A stretch of DNA of 35,241 nt from Gemmatimonadota bacterium. Lineage in GTDB: Bacteria > Gemmatimonadota > Gemmatimonadetes > Gemmatimonadales > GWC2-71-9. The stretch lies in assembly GCA_025350665.1 (NCBI GenBank), contig JANXXJ010000106.1:1-35241 (forward strand), written 5' to 3'. The notes below the pieces were generated by a model. It searched no databases and was not told the origin of the DNA. It saw nothing but the letters and a program-made list of their open reading frames with translations. Positions 18,271 to 27,640 of the stretch are shown here, one piece after another (within the stretch, counting starts at the first letter, position 1; the number at the start of each line of letters is the position of its first letter). The position numbers and the translations under genes are program-made.

Positions 18271-20844
18271 GCACGAGACATAGTTCATCTTCTGGGCTTC
18301 GCAGAAGGCGATGGCGCGCGGCTCGCCGCCGTGCTCGCCGCAGATCCCCACCTTGAGATCCTGCCGGGTCTTCCGCCCGAGATCCACTGCCATGCTGATC
18401 AGCCTGCCGACACCGGTGATGTCGAGCTCCTGAAACGGGTCGAATTCGATGATGTTCTTCTCGAGGTACGCCGGAAGGAAGACGCCGGCGTCGTCTCGGG
18501 AGAGACCCCACGTGGTCTGGGTGAGGTCGTTGGTTCCGAAGGAGAAGAACTGGGCCTCGCGGGCGATCTCGTCGGCGGTGAGCGCGGCGCGGGGGAGCTC
18601 GATCATCGTACCGAGCAGGTACGGAACGGTGATCTGGCGCTCGCGGAAGACCTCCTCCGCCACCTGCCGAACGATCAGGGCCTGCTTCCGGAACTCGATC
18701 ACGTGGGCGACGAGCGGGATCATCACTTCGGGCTGGACCCGTCCCTTTCGTTCCGCCACCGTGCAGGCCGCCTCGAAAATGGCCCGGGCCTGCATGGTCG
18801 TGATTTCCGGGTACATGATCCCAAGGCGGCACCCGCGGAGGCCGAGCATCGGATTGATCTCGCTCAGGCTGTCGATGATCCGCTGGACGTCCTTGACCGT
18901 CTTGCCCATGTCGTGGGCGAGGGTGGCGATTTCCTCGGGCTCCTTGGGGAGAAACTCGTGCAGCGGCGGGTCGAGGAGTCGGATCGTGACCGGGAATCCC
19001 TCCATGGCGCGGAAGATCCCTTCAAAATCGCCCCGCTGCATCGGGAGGAGCTTGGCGAGGGCCTTCTTTCGTCCGGCTTCATCCTCGGCCAGAATCATTT
19101 CCCGCATCGCCCCGAGGCGGTCGCCTTCGAAGAACATGTGCTCGGTGCGACACAACCCGATGCCTTCGGCTCCGAAATCGCGACCGCGATGGGCGTCCGC
19201 CGGCGTGTCCGCATTGACCCGAACCCGGAGGTGGCGCATCCGGTCGGCCCAGGTCATGAGCCGGTCGTAGTGGCCGCTGAGTTCGGGAGAGATGAGTTTG
19301 GCCTGGCCCGCGTAGATCCTCCCGTTGGCGCCGTCGATCGAGATCCATTCCCCCTCGGCGATCGTGCGGGTGCCGACCCGGAACTGGCCGGCCGCTTCGT
19401 CCACGTCGAGGTCCTGGGCCCCGGCCACACAGGGTTTGCCCATGCCCCGGGCGACGACGGCGGCGTGCGAGGTCATGCCGCCCCGGGCCGTGACGATGGC
19501 CCGGGCGGCGACCATGCCGTGGAAGTCTTCGGGGCTGGTTTCCCGGCGGACCAGAATGACCGCAGTGCCCTTTCGGCCGAGTTCTTCGGCCCGGTCGGCA
19601 TTGAAGACGACGGTCCCACTCGCGGCGCCCGGTGAGGCCGGGAGGCCGGTCGCGATGAGATCGAGCTCCCCGGTGGGGTCGATGGTCTGATGAAGCAGCT
19701 GGTTCAGGTCGTTCGGCGGAACCCGCGCGACCGCTTCCTCCTCGGTGATCGTCCCCTCGTCCACCATCTCGACGGCGACCCGCACGGCCGCGAACCCGGT
19801 CCGCTGGCCGCGGCGGGTCTGGAGCATGTACAGATGCCCGCGCTCAATGGTGAACTCGAGATCCTGCACGTCGCGGAAGTGGCGTTCGAGGGTCCGGGCG
19901 ACCTTGTCGAGCTCCCCGTAGATCTGGGGCATCTCCGTCTTGAGATTGGCGATGGGCTCCGGGGTCCGGGCCCCCGAGACGACGTCCTCTCCCTGGGCGT
20001 TGAGCAGGAACTCGCCGTACAGGTGATGCTCGCCGGTCGATGGGTTCCGGGTGAAAGCCACGCCGGTGCCCGAATCGTCACCCATGTTGCCGAACACCAT
20101 GGCCATCACGTTGACGGCCGTTCCCATGCTGTCCGGAATGTCGTGGAGTTTCCGGTAATCGATGGCGCGCCTGGTATTCCAGCTTTCGAACACCGCCGCG
20201 ATGGCGCCCCAAAGCTGGTCGAGGGGTTCCTCCGGGAACGGCTTGCCGGTCTCCGCTGCGATGGCTGCCTTGAAGTCCGCCACCAGGGTCCGGAACTCCT
20301 CGATCGGCAGGTCGATGTCTCGCGACACGCCCGTGCGGTGCTTGGCCGCTTCGAGCCGCTCCTCGAACAGGCGCTTGGGCAGGTCGAAGACCACGCAGCC
20401 GTACATCTGAACAAACCGGCGGTAGGAGTCCCAGGCAAAGCGCGAGTTGCCGGACAGCTGCTCGAGGCCGCGCACCGTCGTGTCGTTCAGTCCCAGATTC
20501 AGAATCGTTTCCATCATGCCGGGCATCGACAGGGCCGCCCCCGACCGCACCGACACGAGGAGCGGGTTGCTGGCTCCGCCGAACTGCTTGCCGGTCGCCG
20601 CCTCGATCCGCTCAAGGGCCGCCTCCGCCTGCGGCTTGAGCCGGGGCGGAAACTGGTTCAACGCCAGGTAGGTGGGGCAGACGGTCGAGGCGATGGTGAA
20701 CCCGGGTGGCACCGGAATCCCGATGTTGGTCATTTCGGCGAGCCCGGCTCCCTTGCCGCCGAGGATGTCCTTCATCGTGGCGGTACCATCGGCGCGGCCC
20801 TGACCGAAGAAATAGACCAGCGGCTGGGTGAGATGGTCGATCAT
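18178..20844 (-). CDS. ppdK: Pyruvate,phosphate dikinase
   Basis: PPDK interconverts pyruvate + ATP + Pi and phosphoenolpyruvate + AMP + PPi. The 888-residue length is standard. The N-terminal nucleotide-binding domain includes G-G-K-G-A-G-L-A-E-M near 29-38 and S-V-R-S-G-A near 98-103. The phosphohistidine domain has His460 in T-A-R-G-G-M-T-S-H-A-A-V-V-A-R-G. The C-terminal PEP/pyruvate barrel has G-L-C-R-T-E-H-M-F, S-F-G-T-N-D-L-T-Q and G-I-C-G-E-H-G-G-E. A GGAGG lies a few bases before the ATG. It follows purF after 14 bases, so it is probably the last gene of the purine cluster. Confidence 0.97.
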   Translation of the reverse strand: MIDHLTQPLVYFFGQGRADGTATMKDILGGKGAGLAEMTNIGIPVPPGFTIASTVCPTYLALNQFPPRLKPQAEAALERIEAATGKQFGGASNPLLVSVRSGAALSMPGMMETILNLGLNDTTVRGLEQLSGNSRFAWDSYRRFVQMYGCVVFDLPKRLFEERLEAAKHRTGVSRDIDLPIEEFRTLVADFKAAIAAETGKPFPEEPLDQLWGAIAAVFESWNTRRAIDYRKLHDIPDSMGTAVNVMAMVFGNMGDDSGTGVAFTRNPSTGEHHLYGEFLLNAQGEDVVSGARTPEPIANLKTEMPQIYGELDKVARTLERHFRDVQDLEFTIERGHLYMLQTRRGQRTGFAAVRVAVEMVDEGTITEEEAVARVPPNDLNQLLHQTIDPTGELDLIATGLPASPGAASGTVVFNADRAEELGRKGTAVILVRRETSPEDFHGMVAARAIVTARGGMTSHAAVVARGMGKPCVAGAQDLDVDEAAGQFRVGTRTIAEGEWISIDGANGRIYAGQAKLISPELSGHYDRLMTWADRMRHLRVRVNADTPADAHRGRDFGAEGIGLCRTEHMFFEGDRLGAMREMILAEDEAGRKKALAKLLPMQRGDFEGIFRAMEGFPVTIRLLDPPLHEFLPKEPEEIATLAHDMGKTVKDVQRIIDSLSEINPMLGLRGCRLGIMYPEITTMQARAIFEAACTVAERKGRVQPEVMIPLVAHVIEFRKQALIVRQVAEEVFRERQITVPYLLGTMIELPRAALTADEIAREAQFFSFGTNDLTQTTWGLSRDDAGVFLPAYLEKNIIEFDPFQELDITGVGRLISMAVDLGRKTRQDLKVGICGEHGGEPRAIAFCEAQKMNYVSCSPYRVPIARLAAAQAALAERGTMDRTRGTL

Positions 20845-20858
20845 GGGGGTCCTCCGCT

Positions 20859-22241
20859 TCAGCGGCTTCGGGTGGCGAGCTCGACGAGTTCCCCGGCGGG
20901 TTCGATGGGATATTGGCCCGAGAAGCAGGCATGACAGAAACCGGTCCGGGCACTTCCGGCCGCCGCGAGCATCCCGTCGAGTGACAGATAGCCCAGTGAG
21001 TCGACACCGAGGTACTGCGCTATCTCTTCGATGGAATAGTTGGCGGCAATCAGCTCATCACGGCTCGGTGTGTCGATCCCGTAGTGGCAGGGGCCGGTGA
21101 TCGGTGGCGACGCGAGGCGCAGGTGCACTTCGCGCGCACCTGCACCGCGGATCATCTGCACCAGACCCTTGCTGGTCGTGCCGCGGACCAGGCTGTCGTC
21201 CACCACGACCACGGACTTGCCGGCGATGACTTCCTTCACCGGATTGAACTTGATCTTGACCTTGGCGACCCGGAGGGCCTGGGTCGGATTGATGAAGGTC
21301 CGGCCGACGTAGTGATTCCTGATCAGGCCGTGCTCGAGCTTCACGCCGGATACTTCGGCGAACCCGACCGCCATCATGTTGGCGCTGTCCGGCACGCTGA
21401 ACACGACGTCGGCGCCCGGAGCCGGGTGCTCGGCGGCGAGGCGGCGGCCCAGTTCCCGTCGAACCCGGTCCACCGACTCGCCGAACACGGTGCTGTCGGG
21501 GCGGGCAAAATAGACCAGTTCGAAGACGCACCGCTTGGAGACCGGCGCCCGGCCGATCGAGGGGAGGTCCCGGACCATGCCGTCGATCACCTCGACGAAG
21601 TCGCCGGGCCCCAGTTCGCGGATCAACGTCGCCCCCACGAGATCAAGGGCGCAGGTCTCGGACGCGGCGATGATACCTTCGCCGAGTCGGCCGAGGACGA
21701 GCGGGCGAAAGCCGTGGGGGTCGACGACGCAGTAGAGGGTCCGCCCCACGGTGATGACCAGACTGAAGGCCCCTTCGATCTGCGACACGGCTTCGCGAAT
21801 CTGGGCCTCCGGCGTCGCGGCTCGGGATCGGGCGATCAGGTGGACAATCACTTCGGAATCGGAGGAGGACTGGAAGATCGCGCCCTCCGCGACCAGGGCC
21901 CGCTTCACCGCCACGGCGTTGGTCAGGTTGCCGTTGTGGGCCAGGGCGAGCGGGCCGCCGCGGTAGTTGGCAACACAGGGTTGGGCGTTGGCGATGACGG
22001 ACGAACCGGCCGTGGAGTATCGCGCGTGGCCGATGCCGACATCTCCGTCGAGCTCACGAAAATCCGGTTCCCGGAAGATGTCGCCCACGAGACCCATGCC
22101 GCGGGCGAGGTGGGACGCCCCGAGATCGTCCACCGTGACGATGCCGGCGCTCTCCTGGCCGCGATGCTGAAGGGCATAGAGGCCCAGGTAGGCGACGCGG
22201 GCGGCGTCGGGGACATTGGAGAGGCCGATGATGCCGCACAT
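20859..22241 (-). CDS. purF: Amidophosphoribosyltransferase (Fe-S cluster type)
   Basis: PurF makes 5-phosphoribosylamine from PRPP and glutamine, the committed step of purine synthesis. In the 460-residue protein Cys2 of M-C-G-I-I-G is the N-terminal glutaminase nucleophile, exposed simply by Met removal. There is no propeptide of the Bacillus type. The PRPP motif V-V-V-V-D-D-S-L-V-R-G-T-T lies at 344-356. Cys238 (K-R-C-V-F-E), Cys385 (G-P-C-H-Y-G-I-D), Cys436 and Cys439 (F-C-H-A-C-F) match the four ligands of the [4Fe-4S] cluster of B. subtilis PurF. The start is five bases after the purL stop. Confidence 0.96.
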   Translation of the reverse strand: MCGIIGLSNVPDAARVAYLGLYALQHRGQESAGIVTVDDLGASHLARGMGLVGDIFREPDFRELDGDVGIGHARYSTAGSSVIANAQPCVANYRGGPLALAHNGNLTNAVAVKRALVAEGAIFQSSSDSEVIVHLIARSRAATPEAQIREAVSQIEGAFSLVITVGRTLYCVVDPHGFRPLVLGRLGEGIIAASETCALDLVGATLIRELGPGDFVEVIDGMVRDLPSIGRAPVSKRCVFELVYFARPDSTVFGESVDRVRRELGRRLAAEHPAPGADVVFSVPDSANMMAVGFAEVSGVKLEHGLIRNHYVGRTFINPTQALRVAKVKIKFNPVKEVIAGKSVVVVDDSLVRGTTSKGLVQMIRGAGAREVHLRLASPPITGPCHYGIDTPSRDELIAANYSIEEIAQYLGVDSLGYLSLDGMLAAAGSARTGFCHACFSGQYPIEPAGELVELATRSR

Positions 22242-22246
22242 GAGAA

Positions 22247-24520
22247 TCAGGCCGCCATTCGCCGGGGGATCGCGTCGAAATAGGCCTGCCGGAGGTCGGC
22301 GGTGGCCCAGGTGAGTACTTCGGTGCCAACCGTGATTCTCAGCTCACCGTTGGCCGGTCCGACATTCCCGACGACCGCGAAGGGGACGCCATGCTCGGCC
22401 GCCAGGGCCCGGAGGCCGTCCACCGAACCGGGGTCGAAGGAGAGCACCGCTCGCGCGCCGTCCTCGCCGTACAGCATCGCGTCGATGCCGATGTTGTCGG
22501 GCCGGGCCAGGTGGACGCCGGCCCCCATCGTGGCGTTGGCATAGGGCCCGCCGATGGCCGCTTCGGCCAGCGCGACCGCGAGACCGCCATCGGCGCAGTC
22601 ATGGGCGGAGCGGAGCAGGCGACCCCTGGATGCGGCCACCAGGAACCGCTGGAGGCAGCGCTCGGCGTCGAGGTCGCAGGGCGGCGGTGGTCCGCCGAGG
22701 AAGTCGCGGACCAGCCACCAGTACATCGAGCCGCCGAGATGGCCGCGGGTCGTTCCGACGACGGCGACGAGATCTCCTGGCTGCTGGAATGCGCTCGGCA
22801 CCCGGGTGGTCACGTCGTCGAGCAGGCCGACCATGCCGACGGTCGGTGTCGGGTCGATGGCGCCGGTCGGGCTCTCGTTGTAGAGCGAGACGTTGCCTCC
22901 GGTGACCGGCGTGTCAAATGCCCGGCAGGCGTCCCCCATGCCGCGTACGGCTTCCTTGAACTGGAAGAACATGTCGGGCTTGTCAGGGTTGCCGAAGTTG
23001 AGGCAGTTGGTGATGCCGAGCGGGACGGCGCCGGTACAGGCCACGTTCCGCGCCGCCTCGGCGACGGTCATCTTGCCGCCTTCGTAGGGATCGAGAGCGA
23101 CGTACCGGTTGGGACAATCGACGGAGACGGCAATGCCGAACCGCGAGCCATCGACTGCGATGACGCCCGCGTCCCCGCCGGGTCCGAGGACGGTGTTGGC
23201 CTGCACGGTCGAGTCGTACTGGTCATATACCCATCGTTTGCTGGCGATGGTTGGGTCGTCGAGCAGCAGGGGCAGGGCGGCGCCGGCATCAACCCGGGCG
23301 GCGATCGCCGGTGTTCCGGCGCGACGGGCCACGGCCTCCGGAGACTCGATGGCGTCGGGGTAGTACATCGGAACACCGTTGACGAGGCGTTCGCCGGGGA
23401 TCGCCACGACCGTCCGGCCCTCGTGGATCACGCGGAAGAGCCCGTCATCGGTCACTCGGCCGATCACGGTGCCGGCCAATTCCCACTTGGCGCAGATCGC
23501 CTCGACTTCGCCAATCCGATGCGGCTCGACGACGAGGAGCATCCGCTCCTGCGATTCGGACAGGAGGATCTCGTAGGGTGTCATGCCCGCTTCGCGGAGG
23601 GGGACCCTGCTGGTGTCGAGTTCAACACCAACGCCCCCGCGGGCGGCCATCTCGGCTGAGGAACTTGTGAGGCCCGCGGCCCCCATATCCTGGATTGCCA
23701 CGATGGTGCCGGAGGTGATCAGTTCGAGGCTGGCCTCCAGCAGGAGCTTCTCGGTGAAAGGATCGCCGACTTGTACCTGGGGACGGCGGGCCTCGCTCTC
23801 GGCGGAGAGGTCCTCCGACGCGAAACTGGCCCCGTGAATGCCGTCCCGGCCGGTGCGGGCACCGACCGACATCAGGATGTTCCCGACTCCGTGTGCCCGC
23901 GCGGTGATCAAGTCGTCCGCTCGCAGGATGCCGACGCACATGGCGTTGACCAGCGGGTTGCCGCTGTAGCCAGGCGCGAAGGTCACCTCGCCACCCAGCG
24001 TGGGGACCCCGACGCAGTTGCCGTAGTCGCCCACGCCTTTCACGACCCCGCCGAACAGGTACCGGTTGCGGGCATCATCGAGCGGTCCGAAACGCAGACT
24101 GTTGAGGACGGCAACCGGCCGCGCGCCCATGGTGAAGACGTCGCGCAGAATGCCGCCTACACCCGTCGCGGCGCCCTGATAAGGCTCGACCGCCGACGGA
24201 TGGTTGTGCGACTCGATCTTGAACGCGACCGCCCAGCCGTCGGGCAATCGCAGGACGCCGGCGTTCTCCCCGGGCCCTTGGAGGACCTGCGGTCCCTCGG
24301 TCGGGAAGGTCTTGAGGACTGGCCGGGTGTGTTTGTAGGAACAGTGCTCGGACCAGAGCGCGCTGAAGACGCCGAGTTCGGTCAGAGTCGGCGTCCGGCC
24401 GAGCATGTCGAGGATCTCGGCGTATTCCCGGTCGTTGAGTTTGTGCTCGCGAACGAGTGCGGGCGTGACGGGCGGTTCCCCCGGGAATGGCTGCGCGACC
24501 GGAGCGGTGGCTTTGCTCAC
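22247..24520 (-). CDS. purL: FGAM synthase, synthetase subunit PurL (small type)
   Basis: PurL, with PurS and PurQ, converts FGAR to FGAM using ATP and ammonia from glutamine. I start it at the GTG in the GTGA overlap with the zinc-ribbon gene. This gives 757 residues, normal for small PurL, whereas an extension to 24700 would run through that gene. Landmarks are W-S-E-H-C-S-Y-K near 56-63, the active-site segment K-I-E-S-H-N-H-P-S near 101-109, and [12 protein letters not shown]. The second half repeats the AIR-synthase fold, with the L-N-F-G-N-P and [10 protein letters not shown] segments. PurS and PurQ are encoded just upstream, as this type requires. Confidence 0.96.
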   Translation of the reverse strand: MSKATAPVAQPFPGEPPVTPALVREHKLNDREYAEILDMLGRTPTLTELGVFSALWSEHCSYKHTRPVLKTFPTEGPQVLQGPGENAGVLRLPDGWAVAFKIESHNHPSAVEPYQGAATGVGGILRDVFTMGARPVAVLNSLRFGPLDDARNRYLFGGVVKGVGDYGNCVGVPTLGGEVTFAPGYSGNPLVNAMCVGILRADDLITARAHGVGNILMSVGARTGRDGIHGASFASEDLSAESEARRPQVQVGDPFTEKLLLEASLELITSGTIVAIQDMGAAGLTSSSAEMAARGGVGVELDTSRVPLREAGMTPYEILLSESQERMLLVVEPHRIGEVEAICAKWELAGTVIGRVTDDGLFRVIHEGRTVVAIPGERLVNGVPMYYPDAIESPEAVARRAGTPAIAARVDAGAALPLLLDDPTIASKRWVYDQYDSTVQANTVLGPGGDAGVIAVDGSRFGIAVSVDCPNRYVALDPYEGGKMTVAEAARNVACTGAVPLGITNCLNFGNPDKPDMFFQFKEAVRGMGDACRAFDTPVTGGNVSLYNESPTGAIDPTPTVGMVGLLDDVTTRVPSAFQQPGDLVAVVGTTRGHLGGSMYWWLVRDFLGGPPPPCDLDAERCLQRFLVAASRGRLLRSAHDCADGGLAVALAEAAIGGPYANATMGAGVHLARPDNIGIDAMLYGEDGARAVLSFDPGSVDGLRALAAEHGVPFAVVGNVGPANGELRITVGTEVLTWATADLRQAYFDAIPRRMAA

Positions 24521-24834
24521 TTTGTCTTCAGGCTCGCGAACAGGTCGCTGAAGACTCGGCGCAGGAAGGTCGGGTCCTTGTGACCGACCACGAGGTCGAG
24601 TTCGCCGGCGTCGAGCCAGATCCCCAGGCATTCGGGGCAGCGATCGATCTGGATCCGGTGGAAATCGGTCACCTGCAGGTGACCACCGCACTTTGGGCAC
24701 CGGTGGCGATGGCCTTTCCGCTCGGCGTCGGCCTCGCCAGCCGCGAGGGCGTTGCGGTGATGCTTGAGCAACTCGGCATCGCGGCGGGCGAAGTATTCGT
24801 CTTCGTTCTGGCTGGGCTTGTCGGTCGTCGACAT
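24517..24834 (-). CDS. Small zinc-ribbon (zf-TFIIB-like) protein within the purine cluster
   Basis: This 105-residue protein has an N-terminal charged helix ([15 protein letters not shown]) and one zinc ribbon with C46-P-K-C49 and C66-P-E-C69. The sequence [10 protein letters not shown] follows directly, the signature of the zf-TFIIB (PF13453-type) domain. The start is the ATG at 24834, 20 bases after purQ; an earlier ATG would overlap purQ. Its stop overlaps purL. Proteins of this family are widespread but functionally undefined. Its place between two subunits of FGAM synthase is striking. I infer, without proof, a link to that complex or its assembly. Confidence 0.85.
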   Translation of the reverse strand: MSTTDKPSQNEDEYFARRDAELLKHHRNALAAGEADAERKGHRHRCPKCGGHLQVTDFHRIQIDRCPECLGIWLDAGELDLVVGHKDPTFLRRVFSDLFASLKTK

Positions 24835-24854
24835 GGTTCCGGTCGCTGGTTCGT

Positions 24855-25562
24855 TTAGGAGTTGGTCACGAGGGCCGGACGCTTCCACCGCATGAGCGAC
24901 GCGAAGACCCGGGTGCCGGCATTGCTGCCCAGTAGGTCATGCGCCAGGCGCTCGGGGTGCGGCATCATGCCGACCACATTGCCTTCAGGGTTCGAGATAC
25001 CCGCAATGTTGCGAGCCGATCCGTTGGGGTTGGCGGGAGCATCGAGCAAACCGCCCTCGACGTACCGGATCACGACGAGGCCCCGGTTCTCGAGGTGATC
25101 GAGCACCTCGTCGGAGGCGGTGTATCGTCCGTCGCCATGGCCAACCGGGATCCGAATGACCTCACCGGTTCGGTACGCTGATGTGAACGGCGTGTCGGTC
25201 CGTTCGATCCGGCAGTCGACCGGGCGCGAGACGTACTTCAGCGTCGCGTTCCGCATCAGGCCGCCGGGCAGCAGCCCGGATTCGCAGAGAATCTGGAATC
25301 CGTTGCAGAAGCCGGCTACCGGTTTGCCGTCGGCCGCGTGCCGTTCGACCGCCGCCATGATCGGGCTGAACCGGGCGATGGCGCCGGACCGGAGATAGTC
25401 TCCATAGCTGAAGCCCCCCGGCAGGATGACCGCGTCGGCGTCCCGCAGGTCGGTCTCGCGATGAAAGACGTAGAACGCCGACCCGCCCTCGCGCTCGACG
25501 GCGCGGTACGCGTCAGGCTCACAGTTGCTGCCGGGGAAACGGATCACGGCAACCCTGGTCAT
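24855..25562 (-). CDS. purQ: FGAM synthase, glutaminase subunit PurQ
   Basis: PurQ releases ammonia from glutamine for PurL. The 235-residue class I amidotransferase starts [14 protein letters not shown], the standard PurQ N-terminus. I therefore use the ATG overlapping the purS stop rather than the longer frame. Cys86 in A-G-F-C-N-G-F-Q is the nucleophile, and the M-M-P-H-P-E-R segment near residue 200 supplies the catalytic His/Glu. [10 protein letters not shown] is typical. The zinc-ribbon gene follows after 20 bases. Confidence 0.96.
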   Translation of the reverse strand: MTRVAVIRFPGSNCEPDAYRAVEREGGSAFYVFHRETDLRDADAVILPGGFSYGDYLRSGAIARFSPIMAAVERHAADGKPVAGFCNGFQILCESGLLPGGLMRNATLKYVSRPVDCRIERTDTPFTSAYRTGEVIRIPVGHGDGRYTASDEVLDHLENRGLVVIRYVEGGLLDAPANPNGSARNIAGISNPEGNVVGMMPHPERLAHDLLGSNAGTRVFASLMRWKRPALVTNS

Positions 25563-25810
25563 TTGGGCTCCACCTCGATCTCGTAGTCCTCGGTCACGGG
25601 GTTCGCCAGCAGCTTGGCGCACATCGCCCGGGCCGCGGTCGCTGCCGCCGATTGGTCCGCCGCGACGAGATCGAATTCGATGGCCCGGCCGACGTGGACG
25701 TTGGTGGCGTCAGGGAACTTGAGCGCTTTCAGGGCGCCCTCGACGGCCTGGCCCTGCGGATCGAGGAGCCCGCGGCGAGGCATGACGCGGACGTGAATTC
25801 GGAAGGTCAT
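25559..25810 (-). CDS. purS: FGAM synthase subunit PurS
   Basis: PurS is the small bridging subunit that couples PurQ to PurL in organisms with small PurL. The 83-residue sequence reads F-R-I-H-V-R-V-M-P-R-R-G-L-L-D-P-Q-G at the start, with V-G-R-A-I-E-F-D-L in the middle and N-P-V-T-E-D-Y near the end, all family-typical. Both ends overlap neighbours by four bases (pssA upstream, purQ downstream). Confidence 0.95.
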   Translation of the reverse strand: MTFRIHVRVMPRRGLLDPQGQAVEGALKALKFPDATNVHVGRAIEFDLVAADQSAAATAARAMCAKLLANPVTEDYEIEVEPK

Positions 25811-26667
25811 CGGCCCTCCTTGGTGAGCCGTGGAGTCAACGGGTGGACGGGCCCGTCGGGCTGATCGGGGTCAGCGGCAGTCAGGGTCGGGCCCGCCGGC
25901 GGCTGACGCCGCTCGAGCAAGCTCAGCACCACGCTGCGTACGATGCCGAAGGCCATGTACGTGAGGAAAAACGGAAACAGGAAATTGGCCGGTGCCACGA
26001 TCGTGCCGGCAACGATGCCAATCAGCACGACGAGTCCAAACATCCCCGCCAGCGACCGGACGCCGATGCTCGGCATCCTGGGATACTTGACATTGCTGAC
26101 CATCAGGGCCGCCAGCAAGAGGATCAGGACCGTCAGTCCTTCGTGCTGGAGATCGAGATATCCGGGAACGTTGGTGTGGTACCAGGCGGTCTGGCTGAAC
26201 ACGTAGTACGTGGCCAGCGTCATACCGGCCGCGGGTGACGGCAGGCCGACGAACCAGTTCGAATGCGGCTTGCTGTGAGAAAGGACGTTGTAGCGGGCGA
26301 GCCGGAGGGCGGCGGCCACCACATAGAGGTAGCAGACCACCCAGCCGAACCGGCCGGCGCCGGAGAATTCCAGGAAGTACATCAGGAGTGCGGGCGCCAC
26401 GCCGAAGGACACGATGTCCACGAGCGAATCGAGTTCGGCGCCGAATTTTGTTCCGGTGTTCGACAGCCGGGCGATCCGGCCGTCGAACATGTCGAGTATG
26501 CCACCGAATACGATGAAGTAGCCGGCCCACTTGAAGTTGCCGCTGAACGCCGCGATGACCGACCAGAATCCGAAGAACAGGTTGGCGAGGGTGAAGAAAC
26601 TCGGGACCACGACCACGACCCGCCGGATCCCCTGCGGGCGGCGCCGTTCGGCGTTCAGGTCTTCCAT
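25807..26667 (-). CDS. pssA: CDP-diacylglycerol--serine O-phosphatidyltransferase
   Basis: PssA makes phosphatidylserine from CDP-diacylglycerol and serine, the precursor of phosphatidylethanolamine. The 286-residue membrane protein has several hydrophobic spans. It carries the complete CDP-alcohol phosphotransferase motif D62-G-x2-A-R-x8-G76-x3-D80-x3-D84. The N-terminal V-P-S-F-F-T-L-A-N-L-F-F-G-F segment is typical of this subfamily. Its partner psd is not adjacent, although the two are neighbours in many bacteria. The gene is wedged between purC and purS, its start embedded in a 22-codon ORF and its stop overlapping purS. The C-terminus (about 260-286) is proline-rich and probably disordered. 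Confidence 0.93.
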   Translation of the reverse strand: MEDLNAERRRPQGIRRVVVVVPSFFTLANLFFGFWSVIAAFSGNFKWAGYFIVFGGILDMFDGRIARLSNTGTKFGAELDSLVDIVSFGVAPALLMYFLEFSGAGRFGWVVCYLYVVAAALRLARYNVLSHSKPHSNWFVGLPSPAAGMTLATYYVFSQTAWYHTNVPGYLDLQHEGLTVLILLLAALMVSNVKYPRMPSIGVRSLAGMFGLVVLIGIVAGTIVAPANFLFPFFLTYMAFGIVRSVVLSLLERRQPPAGPTLTAADPDQPDGPVHPLTPRLTKEGR

Positions 26668-26723
26668 CGGGCCATCACCGTTTCTCCGGCGCGGGTGACA
26701 TCACCGGTCCTGGCGGCTTTCAT
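26655..26723 (-). CDS. Possible 22-codon coupling ORF between purC and pssA
   Basis: A short frame begins with an ATG sharing ATGA with the purC stop and ends with a TGA 13 bases inside pssA. It encodes 22 residues (starts M-K-A-A-R-T-G-D, ends M-A-R-W-K-T). It resembles no protein I recognise. Its position would let ribosomes finishing purC continue and terminate over the pssA start, which lacks a strong Shine-Dalgarno of its own. It may be a translational relay, or simply chance in a short spacer. Confidence 0.35.
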   Translation of the reverse strand: MKAARTGDVTRAGETVMARWKT

Positions 26724-27640
26724 GTGAACTCCGGGAGTGGCGAGCCGGTGAGCAGGTGGAACGCGTCGAGGTAACGCTGGCTGGTGGCGGCAATCACCTC
26801 GGCGGGAAGGGTCGGCCCGGGAGCGGTCATGTTCCAGTGTCCCTGGTCGGCGAGCCTCTGGAGGTAGTCCCGGAGCGGTTGCTTGTCGAAGCTCGGCTGG
26901 GGGCGCCCTGGCTGGTAGCGGTCGGCCGGCCAGAACCGCGACGAATCCGGCGTCAGCACTTCATCGATCAGCCTCAGCGCCCCGTCGGGATCGGTGCCGA
27001 ACTCGAACTTGGTGTCGGCGATGATGATGCCCCGGGTCGCGGCGTGATCGCGCCCGGCCCGGTAGATCGCCTGGCTGCGGGCTTCCAGTTCGGCCGCGCG
27101 CTCGGTCCCGAGCGCCAGCGCCACGTCACCAGGCGTCACATTCATGTCGTGGCCCGAGTCGGCCTTCGTCGCCGGCGAGAACCGCGGAACTGGGAAGGAA
27201 TCGCTTTCCCGAAGGCCGGGCGGCAGGGTCTCGCCGGCCAGGGTACCGCTCTGGCGGTATTCCTTCCAGGCCGACCCGGAGAGGTAGCCGCGGATGACGC
27301 ACTCGAACGGCACCGGGTCAGTTCGGCGCACCAGCATCGCCCGACCCGCCATCTCATCGCGCCGGCCGGCCAGCAGTGGGATCTCGGCCACGATGCGGTC
27401 GGTGTCGGCCGTGATGAAGTGGGTCGGGCCGAGGCCGCCCAGCGTTTCGAACCAGAACGCCGACAACTGGGTGAGAACGGCACCCTTCCTCGGAATCGGC
27501 TCCGCCATCACCACATCGAACGCGCTCACCCGGTCACTCGCGACGAGGAGGAGCCGGTCGCGGTCCACCTCGTAGACCTCGCGCACCTTGCCACGACGGA
27601 GGAGCGGCAGCGGCAGATTGCTCCGGGCCAGAGTCGTCAT
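26720..27640 (-). CDS. purC: SAICAR synthase (phosphoribosylaminoimidazole-succinocarboxamide synthase)
   Basis: PurC joins CAIR and aspartate with ATP to form SAICAR. The 306-residue protein is the longer form, closer in length to fungal Ade1-like enzymes than to the roughly 240-residue E. coli protein. Motifs are [10 protein letters not shown] near the N-terminus (nucleotide loop), [22 protein letters not shown], and D-T-K-F-E-F-G, followed by [14 protein letters not shown]. The start overlaps the purB stop by four bases, which fits consecutive steps in the pathway. Confidence 0.96.
   Translation of the reverse strand: MTTLARSNLPLPLLRRGKVREVYEVDRDRLLLVASDRVSAFDVVMAEPIPRKGAVLTQLSAFWFETLGGLGPTHFITADTDRIVAEIPLLAGRRDEMAGRAMLVRRTDPVPFECVIRGYLSGSAWKEYRQSGTLAGETLPPGLRESDSFPVPRFSPATKADSGHDMNVTPGDVALALGTERAAELEARSQAIYRAGRDHAATRGIIIADTKFEFGTDPDGALRLIDEVLTPDSSRFWPADRYQPGRPQPSFDKQPLRDYLQRLADQGHWNMTAPGPTLPAEVIAATSQRYLDAFHLLTGSPLPEFT

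Noticed and set aside
18331-19635. A 434-codon plus-strand frame inside ppdK
   Set aside because: It is antisense to well-conserved PPDK sequence and shows no recognisable domain.
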